Counted from the first letter of the stretch, positions 30,262 through 40,062 are shown. The stretch is DNA of 64,000 nt from Novosphingobium sp. (GCF_020852455.1 NZ_JADZAT010000015.1:62001-126000); one strand, 5' to 3'. Made by a program: numbers and translations. Notes: generated by a model not told the origin, from the letters alone.

Positions 30262-30287
30262 TCGGCCTGTGGCGATTTTGGAAAATC

Positions 30288-30362
30288 TGGCTCCCCGAGT
30301 AGGATTCGAACCTACGACCAAGTGATTAACAGTCACCTACTCTACCGCTGAGCTATCGGGGA
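30288..30362 (-). tRNA. tRNA-Asn (anticodon GTT)
   Basis: On the minus strand the acceptor TCCCCGA pairs with TCGGGGA, the D-arm is GCTCAGCGGTAGAGT, the anticodon loop CTGTTAA gives GTT, and the T-arm is GGTTCGAATCC. CCA is encoded (30288-30290). Confidence 0.97.
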
Positions 30363-30426
30363 GCAGCCCGTCAGGCAGGGGTGCGCCTATAACAGCGCGA
30401 TTCCGTTTGGCAAGCGGGTCTGCGGA

Positions 30427-31218
30427 CTAAAATTGAAACTGTTCGGCAAAAATTCGCTCTTCCAGCGTTTTGCCGGGGTCGAACAGCAGGGTCAGCTGCT
30501 TGTCGCGCGCGACCTTGACCTTGACCGACAGGATATCTCGCAGTTCCTTCTGGTCGGCCACCGCCGCGACCGGGCGCTTGTCAGGGTCGAGCACGCGGAA
30601 TTCGATCTCGTAATGATCGGGGATGATCGCCCCGCGCCAGCGCCGCGGGCGGAACGGGCTGATCGGGGTCAGCGCCAGCATGGCCGAGCCAAGCGGCAGG
30701 ATCGGGCCATTGGCCGAAAGGTTATAGGCGGTCGATCCCGCCGGGGTCGCCACCAGGATGCCGTCGCAATGCAGTTCGGGCACCCGGACCTTGGCATTGA
30801 CCGAAATCTCGAGCCGCGCGGTCTGGCGGGTTTCGCGCAGCAGCGACACTTCGTTGATCGCGCAGACGCTCTCCTGCTTGCCGCTGCCGGTGGTCGCGGT
30901 CATTTCCAGCGGGGTGACCGCCAGCCCCCTGGCCCGGGCGACGCGTTCGGCCAGCGGACGGGCGCTCTTGGGCCGGTTCATCAGAAAGCCCACGGTGCCC
31001 AGGTTCAGGCCATAGGCCGGGATCACCCGGCCGGCGTCGATCATCTGGTGCAGCGCGTGGAGCATCTGCCCGTCGCCGCCGATCACCACCGCGACATCGG
31101 CTTCGTCAAACGGCACGAAGTCGTTCTCCGCACGCAGCGCGTCGGCGGCTTCCTGGGCTCGATCGGTGTCCGAAACCAGCAGGGCAAGGCGGGGCAGCTT
31201 GGGCATCGGCGCAGGCAT
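30427..31218 (-). CDS. nadK: NAD kinase
   Basis: A 263-residue ATP-dependent kinase making NADP from NAD. It shows the diphosphate-binding VVIGGDGQML, the NxxxG-like MNRPK segment, and the conserved GSTAYNLSANGPIL region that binds NAD; ELHCDGILVATPAGS contains the catalytic area. The length agrees with alphaproteobacterial NadK (about 255-265). An internal ATG at 31206 (MPKLPRLALL) is an alternative start. It is divergent from the GGDEF-EAL gene. Confidence 0.93.
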   Translation of the reverse strand: MPAPMPKLPRLALLVSDTDRAQEAADALRAENDFVPFDEADVAVVIGGDGQMLHALHQMIDAGRVIPAYGLNLGTVGFLMNRPKSARPLAERVARARGLAVTPLEMTATTGSGKQESVCAINEVSLLRETRQTARLEISVNAKVRVPELHCDGILVATPAGSTAYNLSANGPILPLGSAMLALTPISPFRPRRWRGAIIPDHYEIEFRVLDPDKRPVAAVADQKELRDILSVKVKVARDKQLTLLFDPGKTLEERIFAEQFQF

Positions 31219-31280
31219 TACGGCACGAATCCGCGCGGGCCAAACACTTTGGTAGGCAATCGCTGCTAAGGCCGGGCACG

Positions 31281-32573
31281 ATGAGCGCCATGCACCCTGA
31301 TCATTTCGCGGCGAAAAGCGACCCGCTGACCGGCCTGGCCGGGCGCGAGGCCGCGGCTGCGCGGCTGGGGGAATGGCTGGGCCACGGCGAGAAGGTGCAT
31401 GCGCTGCTGATCGGCCTTCGCCGCTTCGACGCGCTGAACCTGGCCTATGGCACTGCGGCGGGCGACATGGTGCTGGGCGAGGTGGCGCAGCGGCTCAAGC
31501 ACTTTGCCGCCGATGAACTTGAAGGCGCGTGGCTGGCGGCGCGCAGCGGCGGCGATGAATTCCTGCTGCTGGCCACCGAACCGTGCAGCCGCGAACGCTG
31601 GCAACTGGCCGCCGGGCAATTGCTCGAAGCGCTGGCCCGGCCGATCGCGACCAGCTGGGGCACCATGCGGCTGTCCCCGCGCGGCGCGCTGCTGCGCGGG
31701 ATCGAGGGTGACAACGCCGCCACCGTGCTCGACCGGTTGGGCCAGACGCTTGATCAGGCCATGGGCCAGTCGGCGCGGCGGCTGGTCTGGGCCGATGGCG
31801 AGGCGACCCGTTCTGGGCTCAGCGCGGCGCAGCTTGAGGCCGACCTGCTCCATGCGCTCGATCGCGGCGAGATCGAGGTGTTCTACCAGCCGCAGTTCTC
31901 GTGCCGCGACGATCGGCTGACCGGAGGCGAGGCGCTGGCGCGCTGGAACCACCCCAGCCTGGGGCGGATCGGCGCCGGGGCGCTGTTCGCGATTGCCGAG
32001 CGGGCCGACCATGTCGCCCAGCTATCGCAGCATATCGCCCGGCTGGCCCTGCAGGGCGCGCGCGACTGGCCGATGGATCTGCGCCTGTCGCTCAACGTCA
32101 CGCCCAATGATCTGGCCAGCCCGGCCTTCGCGCTGGATTTCGGCGCGCTGGTTAAGCGTTCAAAGTTTCCCGCCTGGCGGCTGACGCTGGAAGTGACCGA
32201 GCAGGTGCTGCTGGCCGATGTCGCCCATGCCTCGCTGGCGCTGGGCGAGCTGGCGCGGCAGGGGATGCGGATCGCGCTCGACGATTTCGGCGCGGGCTTC
32301 TGCAACTTCCGCTACCTCAAGCTGCTGCCGCTGCACTACCTCAAGCTTGACCGCTCGATGATCGAAGGCGTGGCCGGCGATGCCCGCGACCTGGCGGTGC
32401 TGCGCGCGATCCTGGCCATGGCCGGGGCGCTTGACCTCAAGGTGATTGCCGAAGGGGTCGAAAACGAAGCCCAGCGCGCGCTGGCCGCGAGCGAGGGCTG
32501 CGCCTTCTATCAGGGCTTCCTGCGTGCCCAGCCGATGGGCGCGGCGGAATTCCTCGAACTGGCGCGGGGATAG
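31281..32573 (+). CDS. Bifunctional-type GGDEF-EAL cyclic-di-GMP protein
   Basis: A 430-residue cytoplasmic protein with no sensory domain or membrane segment. The GGDEF domain (about 15-165) keeps the active-site motif RSGGDEF. The EAL domain (about 180-425) keeps GGEALARWNHP, the metal residues in LNVTP, LEVTEQ and LDDFGAGF, Lys in YLKLDRSMI, EGVEN and a QGFLRAQP end. Both synthesis and hydrolysis of cyclic di-GMP are therefore possible. The absence of an N-terminal input module suggests control by expression or a partner. Its end is separated from mfd by a symmetric hairpin. Confidence 0.9.
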   Translation: MSAMHPDHFAAKSDPLTGLAGREAAAARLGEWLGHGEKVHALLIGLRRFDALNLAYGTAAGDMVLGEVAQRLKHFAADELEGAWLAARSGGDEFLLLATEPCSRERWQLAAGQLLEALARPIATSWGTMRLSPRGALLRGIEGDNAATVLDRLGQTLDQAMGQSARRLVWADGEATRSGLSAAQLEADLLHALDRGEIEVFYQPQFSCRDDRLTGGEALARWNHPSLGRIGAGALFAIAERADHVAQLSQHIARLALQGARDWPMDLRLSLNVTPNDLASPAFALDFGALVKRSKFPAWRLTLEVTEQVLLADVAHASLALGELARQGMRIALDDFGAGFCNFRYLKLLPLHYLKLDRSMIEGVAGDARDLAVLRAILAMAGALDLKVIAEGVENEAQRALAASEGCAFYQGFLRAQPMGAAEFLELARG

Positions 32574-32578
32574 ATCCA

Positions 32579-32607
32579 GCTCCTTCCCCCATCAAGGGGG
32601 AAGAAGC
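32579..32607. terminator. Bidirectional hairpin between GGDEF-EAL gene and mfd
   Basis: CTTCCCCC (32583-32590) pairs with GGGGGAAG (32596-32603) around an ATCAA loop, extended by GCT/AGC after one mismatch. It sits in the 40-nt gap between convergent stops. Stem and loop equal the hairpins of the gap-pgk element, so it may be a solo copy of that repeat family. Confidence 0.65.
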
Positions 32608-32613
32608 AGGTCC

Positions 32614-35600
32614 TTACTTCGCCTTCCGCGCAATCGCGCTCAGCCCCTTGGTCAGCTGGAACAGCCCGTTCAGGCGCGCTTCGGCGCTGCCCCAGGCGCG
32701 GGTGACCGCGATCTTGCTGTCGGGGCGCAGCTTGATCGTGCCTTCCAGCCGCGCGGCATAGGCGATCAGGCCGGCCGGATCGGGGAACTTGTCCTCGTGG
32801 AAGCTGACCAGCGTACCCTTGGCGCCGACGTCGATCTTGGCAATGTTCGCCTCGATCGCCTGACGCTTGATCTGAATCAGCCTGACCAGGTTGGCGGTGG
32901 GGACGGGCAGCGGGCCGAAGCGGTCGATCATTTCGGCCGAGATGCTCTCGATCTCGGCCTGGTCCTCGGCATCGTTGAGGCGGCGATAGAGCGCCATGCG
33001 CACCGCCAGGTCGGGCACATAGTCCTCGGGGATCATGATCGGCGCATCGACAGTGATTTGCGGCGAAAGCGCGTGGCGTTCCTTGGCCATGCCCAGATCG
33101 CCCGCCTTGGCCGCCAGGATCGCGTCTTCCAGCATCGACTGGTACAGTTCGAACCCGACCTCGCGGATATGCCCGGACTGCTCGTCGCCCAGCAGATTGC
33201 CCGCGCCGCGAATGTCGAGATCGTGGCTGGCCAGCTGGAACCCCGCGCCCAGGCTGTCGAGATCGCCCAGTACCTTGAGCCGCTTTTCCGCCACTTCGGA
33301 CAATTGCATGTCGGCCGGAGTGGTGAGGTAGGCATAGGCGCGCAGCTTCGAGCGGCCGACCCGCCCGCGCAGCTGGTACAACTGGGCCAGACCAAACCGG
33401 TCGGCGCGGTGGATGATGATCGTGTTGGCGCTGGGGATGTCCAGCCCGCTTTCGACGATCGTGGTCGATAGCAGCACTTCGTACTTCTTTTCGTAGAAGG
33501 CGCTCATCCGCTCTTCCACTTCGCCCGCTGCCATCTGCCCGTGGGCGGTGACGAAGCGCACTTCGGGCACGGTATCGCGCAGCCACTGCTCGATCTCGTC
33601 CATATCGGCGATCCGGGGGACGACGATGAAGCTCTGTCCGCCGCGATGGTGTTCGCGCAGCAGGGCTTCGCGCATCACCATATGGTCCCATTCCATCACA
33701 TAGGTGCGCACCGCCAGCCGATCGACCGGCGCGGTCTGGATGGTGGACAGTTCGCGCAGCCCGCTCATCGCCATCTGCAAGGTGCGCGGGATCGGCGTGG
33801 CGGTAAGGGTGAGCACGTGGACATTGGCGCGCAATTGCTTGAGCGCTTCCTTGTGTCCCACGCCAAAGCGCTGTTCTTCGTCAACGATAACAAGCCCCAG
33901 CCGCTTGAACTTCAGGCTTTTTGCCAGCAGCGCATGGGTGCCGATCACCACATCGACTGTGCCTTCGGCCAGCCCTTCCTTGGTCAGCTTGGCCTCACGA
34001 TCCCCGACCAGCCGCGACAGCCGTCCGACCCTGAGCGGGAAATTGCCAAAGCGCTCGGTGAAATTGGTGTAGTGCTGGCGCGCGAGCAGGGTGGTGGGGG
34101 CGATCACCGCCACCTGCTGTCCGGCCATGGCTGCGACGAAGGCGGCGCGCAGCGCCACCTCGGTCTTGCCGAAACCGACATCGCCGCAGACCAGCCGGTC
34201 CATCGGCTTGCCCTCGGCCAGATCGCCCAGCACATCCTCGATCGCGGCTTCCTGGTCTTCGGTTTCCTGCCAGGGGAAGCGTTCGACGAACTGGTCATAG
34301 GCACCCTGTTCGGGAAGCAGCGCGGGCGCCGTGCGCAATGCGCGCTGGGCCGCGGTCCTGAGCAGTTCGTGCGCAATCTCGCGGATCCGCTCTTTCAGGC
34401 GGCTCTTGCGTTTCTGCCAACCTTCGCCGCCCAGCCGGTCCAGCGCGACGAATTCCGCATCGGAGCCATAGCGCGAGAGGACATCGATGTTCTCGACCGG
34501 GACATAAAGCTTGTCGCCGCCGGCATATTCCAGCGCAACGCAATCGTGCGGGCTTTGCCCGACCGGGATCGATTGCAGCCCGATATAGCGGCTGATCCCG
34601 TGTTCCATGTGGACCACCAGATCGCCCGGGGTCAGCGCGGCCAGTTCGGCCAGGAAGGCATCGGCACCCTTGCGGCGCTTCTTGCGGCGGACCAGCCGGT
34701 CGCCCAGAATGTCCTGCTCGGTAACCAGCTCGATCTCGGCGCTGGAGAACCCGCTTTCCAACGGCAGCACCAGCGCCACCGGCGATCCCTTGGCGGCGAG
34801 CCCCAGCGCTTCCTGCCAGGTATCGGCGAGGACCGGGGCAGGGCGCACCGCTTCGCCCAGGATCGCCGCGATCCGCGCGCGGCTGCCTTCGGAATAGGCC
34901 GCGATCAGCGCCTTCTTGCCCTGCGCGGCCTGCCCGGTCAGGAAGCGGGCGGCGGCTTCATAGACGTTATCGCCGCGCGCGCGTTCGGGCGCGAACGAGC
35001 GGCTGCCGGAAAAGCCGAAATCGAGCGTGCCGGGGCCTTCGGGCTGGGCGAAGATATCGGCGCGGTGAACCGGATGGCCGGCCAGCGCGGCATCGAATTC
35101 GCCGCGCGACAGGTAAAGCGCGTCAGGCTCCATCGGCCGGTAGGAGCCGGCCGCCTTGCCGCTGCTCTCGGTGCGCGAGGTGAAATAGTCGGCCACATCG
35201 CCCAGCCGCTCTTCCGCCGCGCCCAGCGCCGCGCTGTCGATCAGCAGGGTGTCGTCAGCGCTGAGGTGGTCGAACAGGCTGACCAGCCGGTCCTCGAACA
35301 GCGGCAGCCAGTGCTCCATCCCCGCCAGCCGGCGTCCGTCGCTGACCGCCTGGTACAGCGGATCGCCGGTGGCATTGGCACCGAATTTCTCGCGGTAGCG
35401 GCTGCGGAAGCGCTTGATGCTGTCCTCGTCGAGCAGCACTTCGCTGGCCGGCAGCAGCACGTGTTCGGCAACCACTCCGGTCGAGCGCTGGGTGTTGGGA
35501 TCGAACAGCCGCAGCGTTTCCAGCTCGTCGCCAAAGAAATCGAGCCGCAGCCCCATGTCGAGCCCCGAGGGGAAGATATCGAAGATCGACCCGCGCACCG

Positions 35601-36087
35601 CGAATTCGCCGGCGTCGGCCACGGTATCGGTGCGCGAATAGCCCTGCCGCTGCAGCAGCGCGATCAGGCTTTCGCGGCCGATCTCGATCCCGGCTTTCAG
35701 CACCCGCACGTTCTCGCGCACCCGGAACGGGGTCAGCACGCGTTGCAGCAGCGCGTTGATCGTGGTGACGAACAGCTGCGGGCCTTTTCTGGGCAGTTGC
35801 AGCTTCTGCAGCGCCGCCAGCCGCCGCGCGCTGACCGACAGGGCCGGGCTGGCGCGGTCATAGGGCAGGCAGTCCCACGCCGGGAAGGCAATCACGTCCA
35901 GCTCGGGCGCGAAGAACTGCGCGGTATCGGCGATCCCTTGCATCGCCGCTTCGTCGGGCGCGATGAATACGGCGCGGCCCTTTGCGGCGCGGGCCAGGTC
36001 GGCCAGCACCAGCGGCTGCGCGCCCCGGGCCAGCGCGGCCAGCGTCAGCGGGGTCTTGGCGGACAGGATTTTCTGGAAATCGGGCAT
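32614..36087 (-). CDS. mfd: Transcription-repair coupling factor Mfd
   Basis: A 1157-residue translocase that removes RNA polymerase stalled at lesions and recruits UvrA. Order of domains: UvrB-like N-terminus (IAFPAWDCLPYDR), the RNA-polymerase-interacting region (GDLVVHMEHGISRYIGLQ), and the RecG-like motor (CGDVGFGKTEVALRAAF Walker A; VDEEQRFGVGHKE DEEQ box; LTATPIPRTLQMAM; GRVGRS). A C-terminal TRCF domain completes it. ATG at 36087 is chosen over an adjacent GTG at 36090. The length is typical. RecG, a related helicase, lies 1.9 kb downstream on the other strand. Confidence 0.95.
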   Translation of the reverse strand: MPDFQKILSAKTPLTLAALARGAQPLVLADLARAAKGRAVFIAPDEAAMQGIADTAQFFAPELDVIAFPAWDCLPYDRASPALSVSARRLAALQKLQLPRKGPQLFVTTINALLQRVLTPFRVRENVRVLKAGIEIGRESLIALLQRQGYSRTDTVADAGEFAVRGSIFDIFPSGLDMGLRLDFFGDELETLRLFDPNTQRSTGVVAEHVLLPASEVLLDEDSIKRFRSRYREKFGANATGDPLYQAVSDGRRLAGMEHWLPLFEDRLVSLFDHLSADDTLLIDSAALGAAEERLGDVADYFTSRTESSGKAAGSYRPMEPDALYLSRGEFDAALAGHPVHRADIFAQPEGPGTLDFGFSGSRSFAPERARGDNVYEAAARFLTGQAAQGKKALIAAYSEGSRARIAAILGEAVRPAPVLADTWQEALGLAAKGSPVALVLPLESGFSSAEIELVTEQDILGDRLVRRKKRRKGADAFLAELAALTPGDLVVHMEHGISRYIGLQSIPVGQSPHDCVALEYAGGDKLYVPVENIDVLSRYGSDAEFVALDRLGGEGWQKRKSRLKERIREIAHELLRTAAQRALRTAPALLPEQGAYDQFVERFPWQETEDQEAAIEDVLGDLAEGKPMDRLVCGDVGFGKTEVALRAAFVAAMAGQQVAVIAPTTLLARQHYTNFTERFGNFPLRVGRLSRLVGDREAKLTKEGLAEGTVDVVIGTHALLAKSLKFKRLGLVIVDEEQRFGVGHKEALKQLRANVHVLTLTATPIPRTLQMAMSGLRELSTIQTAPVDRLAVRTYVMEWDHMVMREALLREHHRGGQSFIVVPRIADMDEIEQWLRDTVPEVRFVTAHGQMAAGEVEERMSAFYEKKYEVLLSTTIVESGLDIPSANTIIIHRADRFGLAQLYQLRGRVGRSKLRAYAYLTTPADMQLSEVAEKRLKVLGDLDSLGAGFQLASHDLDIRGAGNLLGDEQSGHIREVGFELYQSMLEDAILAAKAGDLGMAKERHALSPQITVDAPIMIPEDYVPDLAVRMALYRRLNDAEDQAEIESISAEMIDRFGPLPVPTANLVRLIQIKRQAIEANIAKIDVGAKGTLVSFHEDKFPDPAGLIAYAARLEGTIKLRPDSKIAVTRAWGSAEARLNGLFQLTKGLSAIARKAK

Positions 36088-36166
36088 CACTCACGCAACG
36101 GCAATTGCCCCGCGTGCCGTTTTTGCGGCCAGCGGGGTGGGGATTCGGAAGCGGTGCCTTAGCGCT

Positions 36167-36433
36167 TCAGCGCGGGATTTCAACGAAATCGAGCTTGCGG
36201 AACGCATCCATCTGCGCGCCCTGGTATTTCTCGGGCACGTCCATGGTGCCCAGCGCCCATGCCATGATTTCGACATCCTCTTCGTCAAGAAGCGCCTCGA
36301 ACCAGGCCAGCTCTGCTTCGGTCCAGCCCTGGTGGTGGACATCGAAGAAGCACCCGATCATGTAATCGGCCTCGCGCGTGCCGCGATGCCAGGCGCGGAA
36401 TTTCAGCCGCTTGATTCGGGATGTGTCGCTCAT
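36167..36433 (-). CDS. sdhE: SdhE, succinate dehydrogenase FAD assembly factor
   Basis: An 88-residue helical protein. The hallmark R-G-x-x-E motif is HRGTREAD near residue 17, followed by DYMIGCFFD, FEALLDEEDVEIMAW and LGTMDVPEKYQG. SdhE promotes covalent flavinylation of SdhA and related flavoproteins. It is 79 nt upstream of mfd on the same strand, a usual alphaproteobacterial neighbourhood. The frame is full length. Confidence 0.93.
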   Translation of the reverse strand: MSDTSRIKRLKFRAWHRGTREADYMIGCFFDVHHQGWTEAELAWFEALLDEEDVEIMAWALGTMDVPEKYQGAQMDAFRKLDFVEIPR

Positions 36434-36493
36434 GTCTGGCGCTTAGGGGAGAGGGGACCGGGCCGCAAGGCACCGGCCCAAGGGAGGAACATC

Positions 36494-37912
36494 GTGCGTT
36501 CGAATGACAATGACTTTGCCGCGCTGGACCTGGCCGCGCGGCTGGCCGCCGAATACCGCCGCGCCGTGGCTGCGGCTCCGGCCAATCCGGCGGTGGGTTA
36601 TGGCGAGGTCCACGCCCGGTTTGACCGGCCGGTGCCCGACGAGGGCTGCGACGCGCTTGACCTGATCGCGGAACTCGATCGCGGTGCGCGCGATGGCCTG
36701 CGCCCGATCGTCGCGCCGCGGTTCTATGCCTGGGTCAACGGCAGCTCGCACCTGGCGGGCGTCGCGGCTGACTGGCTGACTTCGGCCTGGGGCCAGAACT
36801 GCGCGGGGATCCCGATGACCCCGGCGGGGTCGGCGGTAGAGGCGGTGGCGGCGCGCTGGCTGCTTGAACTGCTTGACCTGCCGGCCGAAAGCTCGGTCGG
36901 GCTGGTTTCGGGCGCGACGATCGCCAACACGGTGGGCCTGGCCGCCGCGCGCGGTGAACAGCTGCGCAAGGCCGGCTGGAATGTCGAGGATGACGGGCTT
37001 TACGGCGCGCCGCCGCTGCGCGTGCTGGTGGGCGCCGATGCGCACAACACGGTCTTTTCCGGGCTGCGCTATCTGGGGCTGGGCGAAAAGCGGGTCGAGA
37101 GGATCGCCACTGACGATCTGGGACGGATGCTTCCCGCCGATCTGGAACGCGCGCTGAAAGGGCATAGCGGCCCGCTGATCGTGATCGGCCAGGCCGGGCA
37201 GATCAACACCGGGGTCAGCGATCCGTTTGCCGAAACCGCGCCGCTGGTCCACGCGGCGGGCGGCTGGCTGCATGTCGATGGGGCATTCGGGCTGTGGGCG
37301 CGGGCCAGCGCGCAGCATCGCCATCTGCTGGCCGGGATCGAGCAGTGCGATTCGTGGGCGACCGATGGGCACAAATGGCTGCAGACGCCCTATGACTGCG
37401 GCTTCGTGATCGTCCGCCACGAAGCGGCGCACCGCCAGGCGATGGACATGCAGGCCAGTTATCTGACCCGCGATGATCGCAGCTTCCGCCATCCCGGCGC
37501 CTATGTGCCCGAACTGTCGCGCCGCTCGCGCGGGTTCGCGGCCTGGGCAATGATGCGGCGGCTGGGCCGTGCGGGGGTCGCCCGGATGGTGGAAGAGGAC
37601 GTGCGGCTGGCGCAGGTCATGGCGCGCGGCATGGCTGAAATCCCCGGCGTCAGCGTGCTCAACCAGCCCGAACTCAACCAGTTTGTGGTCCGCTTTGGTG
37701 AAGAGCACGGCCCTGAAGTGGCCGACCGGCTGACCCAGGCGACGGTCGATCAGATCCAGCGCGATGCGATAGCCTTCATGGGCACCGCGCTGTGGCGCGG
37801 GCGGCTGGTGATGCGCATGTCGGTCTGCTCGATCGCCACCACCGACGAGGATGCCGCGATCACCATCGAGGCGGTGCGCAGCGCCTGGGCCAGGGTGCAG
37901 GCGGCTGAATAG
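36494..37912 (+). CDS. PLP-dependent group II decarboxylase
   Basis: A 472-residue fold-type I PLP enzyme of the group II decarboxylase family (aromatic L-amino acid or related decarboxylases). PLP-binding parts visible: TPAGSAVEAVAARWL, LVSGATIANTVGLAAAR, WLHVDGAFGLWA (the Asp contacting the pyridine N) and Lys294 in TDGHKWLQ (Schiff base). The GTG start at 36494 is preceded by GGGAGG at 36482-36487 with good spacing; the frame upstream overlaps mfd and sdhE in antisense and is discarded. The substrate cannot be assigned. Confidence 0.85.
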   Translation: MRSNDNDFAALDLAARLAAEYRRAVAAAPANPAVGYGEVHARFDRPVPDEGCDALDLIAELDRGARDGLRPIVAPRFYAWVNGSSHLAGVAADWLTSAWGQNCAGIPMTPAGSAVEAVAARWLLELLDLPAESSVGLVSGATIANTVGLAAARGEQLRKAGWNVEDDGLYGAPPLRVLVGADAHNTVFSGLRYLGLGEKRVERIATDDLGRMLPADLERALKGHSGPLIVIGQAGQINTGVSDPFAETAPLVHAAGGWLHVDGAFGLWARASAQHRHLLAGIEQCDSWATDGHKWLQTPYDCGFVIVRHEAAHRQAMDMQASYLTRDDRSFRHPGAYVPELSRRSRGFAAWAMMRRLGRAGVARMVEEDVRLAQVMARGMAEIPGVSVLNQPELNQFVVRFGEEHGPEVADRLTQATVDQIQRDAIAFMGTALWRGRLVMRMSVCSIATTDEDAAITIEAVRSAWARVQAAE

Positions 37913-37995
37913 GTCCATCCCGGCAATCGCGCTCCTCTGGCGGAGCGAACGAATTTCGATTTGGCGACAGTGGTTCGATTACCTATCACTCCACC

Positions 37996-40053
37996 ATGCG
38001 TCCTGAACGGCTCAATCCCCTGTTCGTTGCCGCCGACAGCCTGAAAGGCGTCGGCCCCGGGCTGGCGCGCCCGCTTGAGCGGCTGGGGCTGGGGCGGGTG
38101 CGCGACTTTGCCTATCACTTGCCCGATCGCTTCGTCATGCGCCGCGCTGTGGCCGATCTGGACGAGGCAAGCGTGGGTGAGAACATCGTGGTTAAGCTGA
38201 CCCCGCTGGAATACCGCGCCTCGGCGGGGCGCGGGCCGTTTCGCGTGCTGGCCAGCGATGAAGCCGGCAACGTGGCCGCGATCACCTTTTTCGGGCGGGC
38301 ATCGTATACCGGCAAGAAGCAGCTGCCGCTGGGCGAGCCGCGCTGGATTGCCGGGCGGCTCGACCAGTATGGGCAGATGCTGCAGATCGTCCATCCCGAC
38401 CATGTCTCGGATGACAGCGCCCAGTCGCTCGGCCAGCTGGTCGAGCCGGTCTATCCGCTGTCCGAAGGGCTGACGCAAAACCGGATTGCGGCGCTGATCC
38501 ATCAGGCTCTGGCGGGGGTGCCGGGCCTGCCAGAATGGATCGAGCCGGGGCTGCTGGCCAAGATGCAATGGCCCAGCTGGCGCGATGCGCTGGAACTGGC
38601 GCACAAGGGCAGCCACGAAGGCGCGCGCGACCGGCTGGCCTATGACGAATTGCTGGCCAACAGCCTGGCGCTGATGCTGGTGAGGAATTCGAACCGTCGC
38701 CAGCAGGGCACCCCGCTGACGGGCGACGGATCGCTGCGCGCGCGGCTGCAACTGCCGTTCGAGCTGACCGGGGCGCAGCAGCGCGCAATTGCCGAGATCG
38801 AGGCCGACCTCGCCCAGCCCGCACCGATGCTGCGGCTGCTGCAGGGCGATGTCGGATCGGGCAAGACCGCGGTGGCGCTGGAAACGATGCTGGTGGCGGT
38901 CGAAGCCGGTGCGCAGGCCGCGCTGCTCGCCCCGACCGAGATCCTCGCCCGCCAGCATTACGAAACGCTCAGCCGGATGGCCGCGCCCACCGGGGTGAAC
39001 ATCGCGCTGCTGACCGGCCGCGACAAGGGCAAGGCGCGCGAATCGATCCTGATGGGCCTGATGGACGGGTCGATCCAGATCGTGGTCGGCACCCATGCGA
39101 TCTTCCAGGACGCGGTCACCTATCGGAACCTGGCCTTGGTGGTGATCGACGAGCAGCACCGCTTTGGCGTGGCGCAGCGGCTGATGCTCAACCAAAAGGG
39201 CAAGCGAACTCCGCACTGCCTGGCGATGACCGCCACCCCGATCCCGCGCACGCTGACCCTGGCGCAATATGGCGAGATGGACGTCAGCCGGCTTGACGAG
39301 ATGCCGCCGGGCCGCCAGCCGATCGATACCCGGGTGGTCGCGGTGGAACGGATCGGCGATGTGGTCGGCGCACTGGGCCGGCACATCGAAAGCGGGCATC
39401 AGGCCTATTGGGTCTGCCCGATGGTCCGCGAGCTGGAGAGCGAGGACATCGCCGCCGCCGAGGCCCGCTATGCCGCGCTGAAAGAGCGCTTTGGCGATAC
39501 GGTGGTGCTGGTCCACGGGCAGCTCAGGCCCGAGGTCAAGGACGCCGCGATGGAGCGCTTTGCCCGCGGCGAGGCCAGCCTGCTGGTGGCGACCACCGTG
39601 ATCGAGGTTGGAGTCGATGTACCCAATGCCACCCTGATGGTGATCGAGCAGGCCGAACGCTTTGGTCTGGCCCAGCTGCACCAGCTGCGCGGCCGGGTCG
39701 GCCGGGGCGAGGGCAAGAGCACCTGCCTGCTGCTGCGCGGCGAGGCACTGAGCGAAACCGGGCGTGAACGGCTGGCGCTGATGCGCGAGACGCAGGACGG
39801 TTTCCGCCTGGCCGAGGAAGACCTGCGGCTGCGCGGCGGGGGTGAACTGCTGGGCACCCGGCAATCGGGCGACACCCCGTTCCGGGTCGCCAGCCTTGAC
39901 CAGATCACCCGGCTGCTGCCGCTGGCCCACGACGATGCCCGCCTGCTGATCGAGCGCGACGGCGGCCTGACCGGCGAACGCGGCGAGGCGGCGCGGCTGC
40001 TGCTATACCTGTTCGAACGCGATTGGGGCGTGCAGTTGCTACGCGGCGGTTAA
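37996..40053 (+). CDS. recG: ATP-dependent DNA helicase RecG
   Basis: A 685-residue branch-migration helicase that reverses stalled forks. The wedge OB-fold occupies about 60-150. The motor has Walker A GDVGSGKTAVALE, DEQHRFGVAQR (DExH box), MTATPIPRTLTLAQYG, and motif VI LRGRVGRGEG. The C-terminal 'DLRLRGGGELLGTRQSG' segment is characteristic of RecG/Mfd. The length agrees with the family (about 690). Confidence 0.95.
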   Translation: MRPERLNPLFVAADSLKGVGPGLARPLERLGLGRVRDFAYHLPDRFVMRRAVADLDEASVGENIVVKLTPLEYRASAGRGPFRVLASDEAGNVAAITFFGRASYTGKKQLPLGEPRWIAGRLDQYGQMLQIVHPDHVSDDSAQSLGQLVEPVYPLSEGLTQNRIAALIHQALAGVPGLPEWIEPGLLAKMQWPSWRDALELAHKGSHEGARDRLAYDELLANSLALMLVRNSNRRQQGTPLTGDGSLRARLQLPFELTGAQQRAIAEIEADLAQPAPMLRLLQGDVGSGKTAVALETMLVAVEAGAQAALLAPTEILARQHYETLSRMAAPTGVNIALLTGRDKGKARESILMGLMDGSIQIVVGTHAIFQDAVTYRNLALVVIDEQHRFGVAQRLMLNQKGKRTPHCLAMTATPIPRTLTLAQYGEMDVSRLDEMPPGRQPIDTRVVAVERIGDVVGALGRHIESGHQAYWVCPMVRELESEDIAAAEARYAALKERFGDTVVLVHGQLRPEVKDAAMERFARGEASLLVATTVIEVGVDVPNATLMVIEQAERFGLAQLHQLRGRVGRGEGKSTCLLLRGEALSETGRERLALMRETQDGFRLAEEDLRLRGGGELLGTRQSGDTPFRVASLDQITRLLPLAHDDARLLIERDGGLTGERGEAARLLLYLFERDWGVQLLRGG

Positions 40054-40062
40054 AGAACGATT

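Noticed and set aside
30288..30362. tRNA-Asn as an integration site
   Set aside because: No integrase, duplicated tRNA end or atypical island lies on either side; core genes flank it.
33541..36162. 873-codon open frame antisense to mfd
   Set aside because: Same codon-bias effect as over secA; no recognisable domain, and the Mfd motifs on the other strand are unambiguous.
37750..39930. 726-codon open frame antisense to recG
   Set aside because: No family resemblance; RecG motifs on the plus strand explain the open frame.
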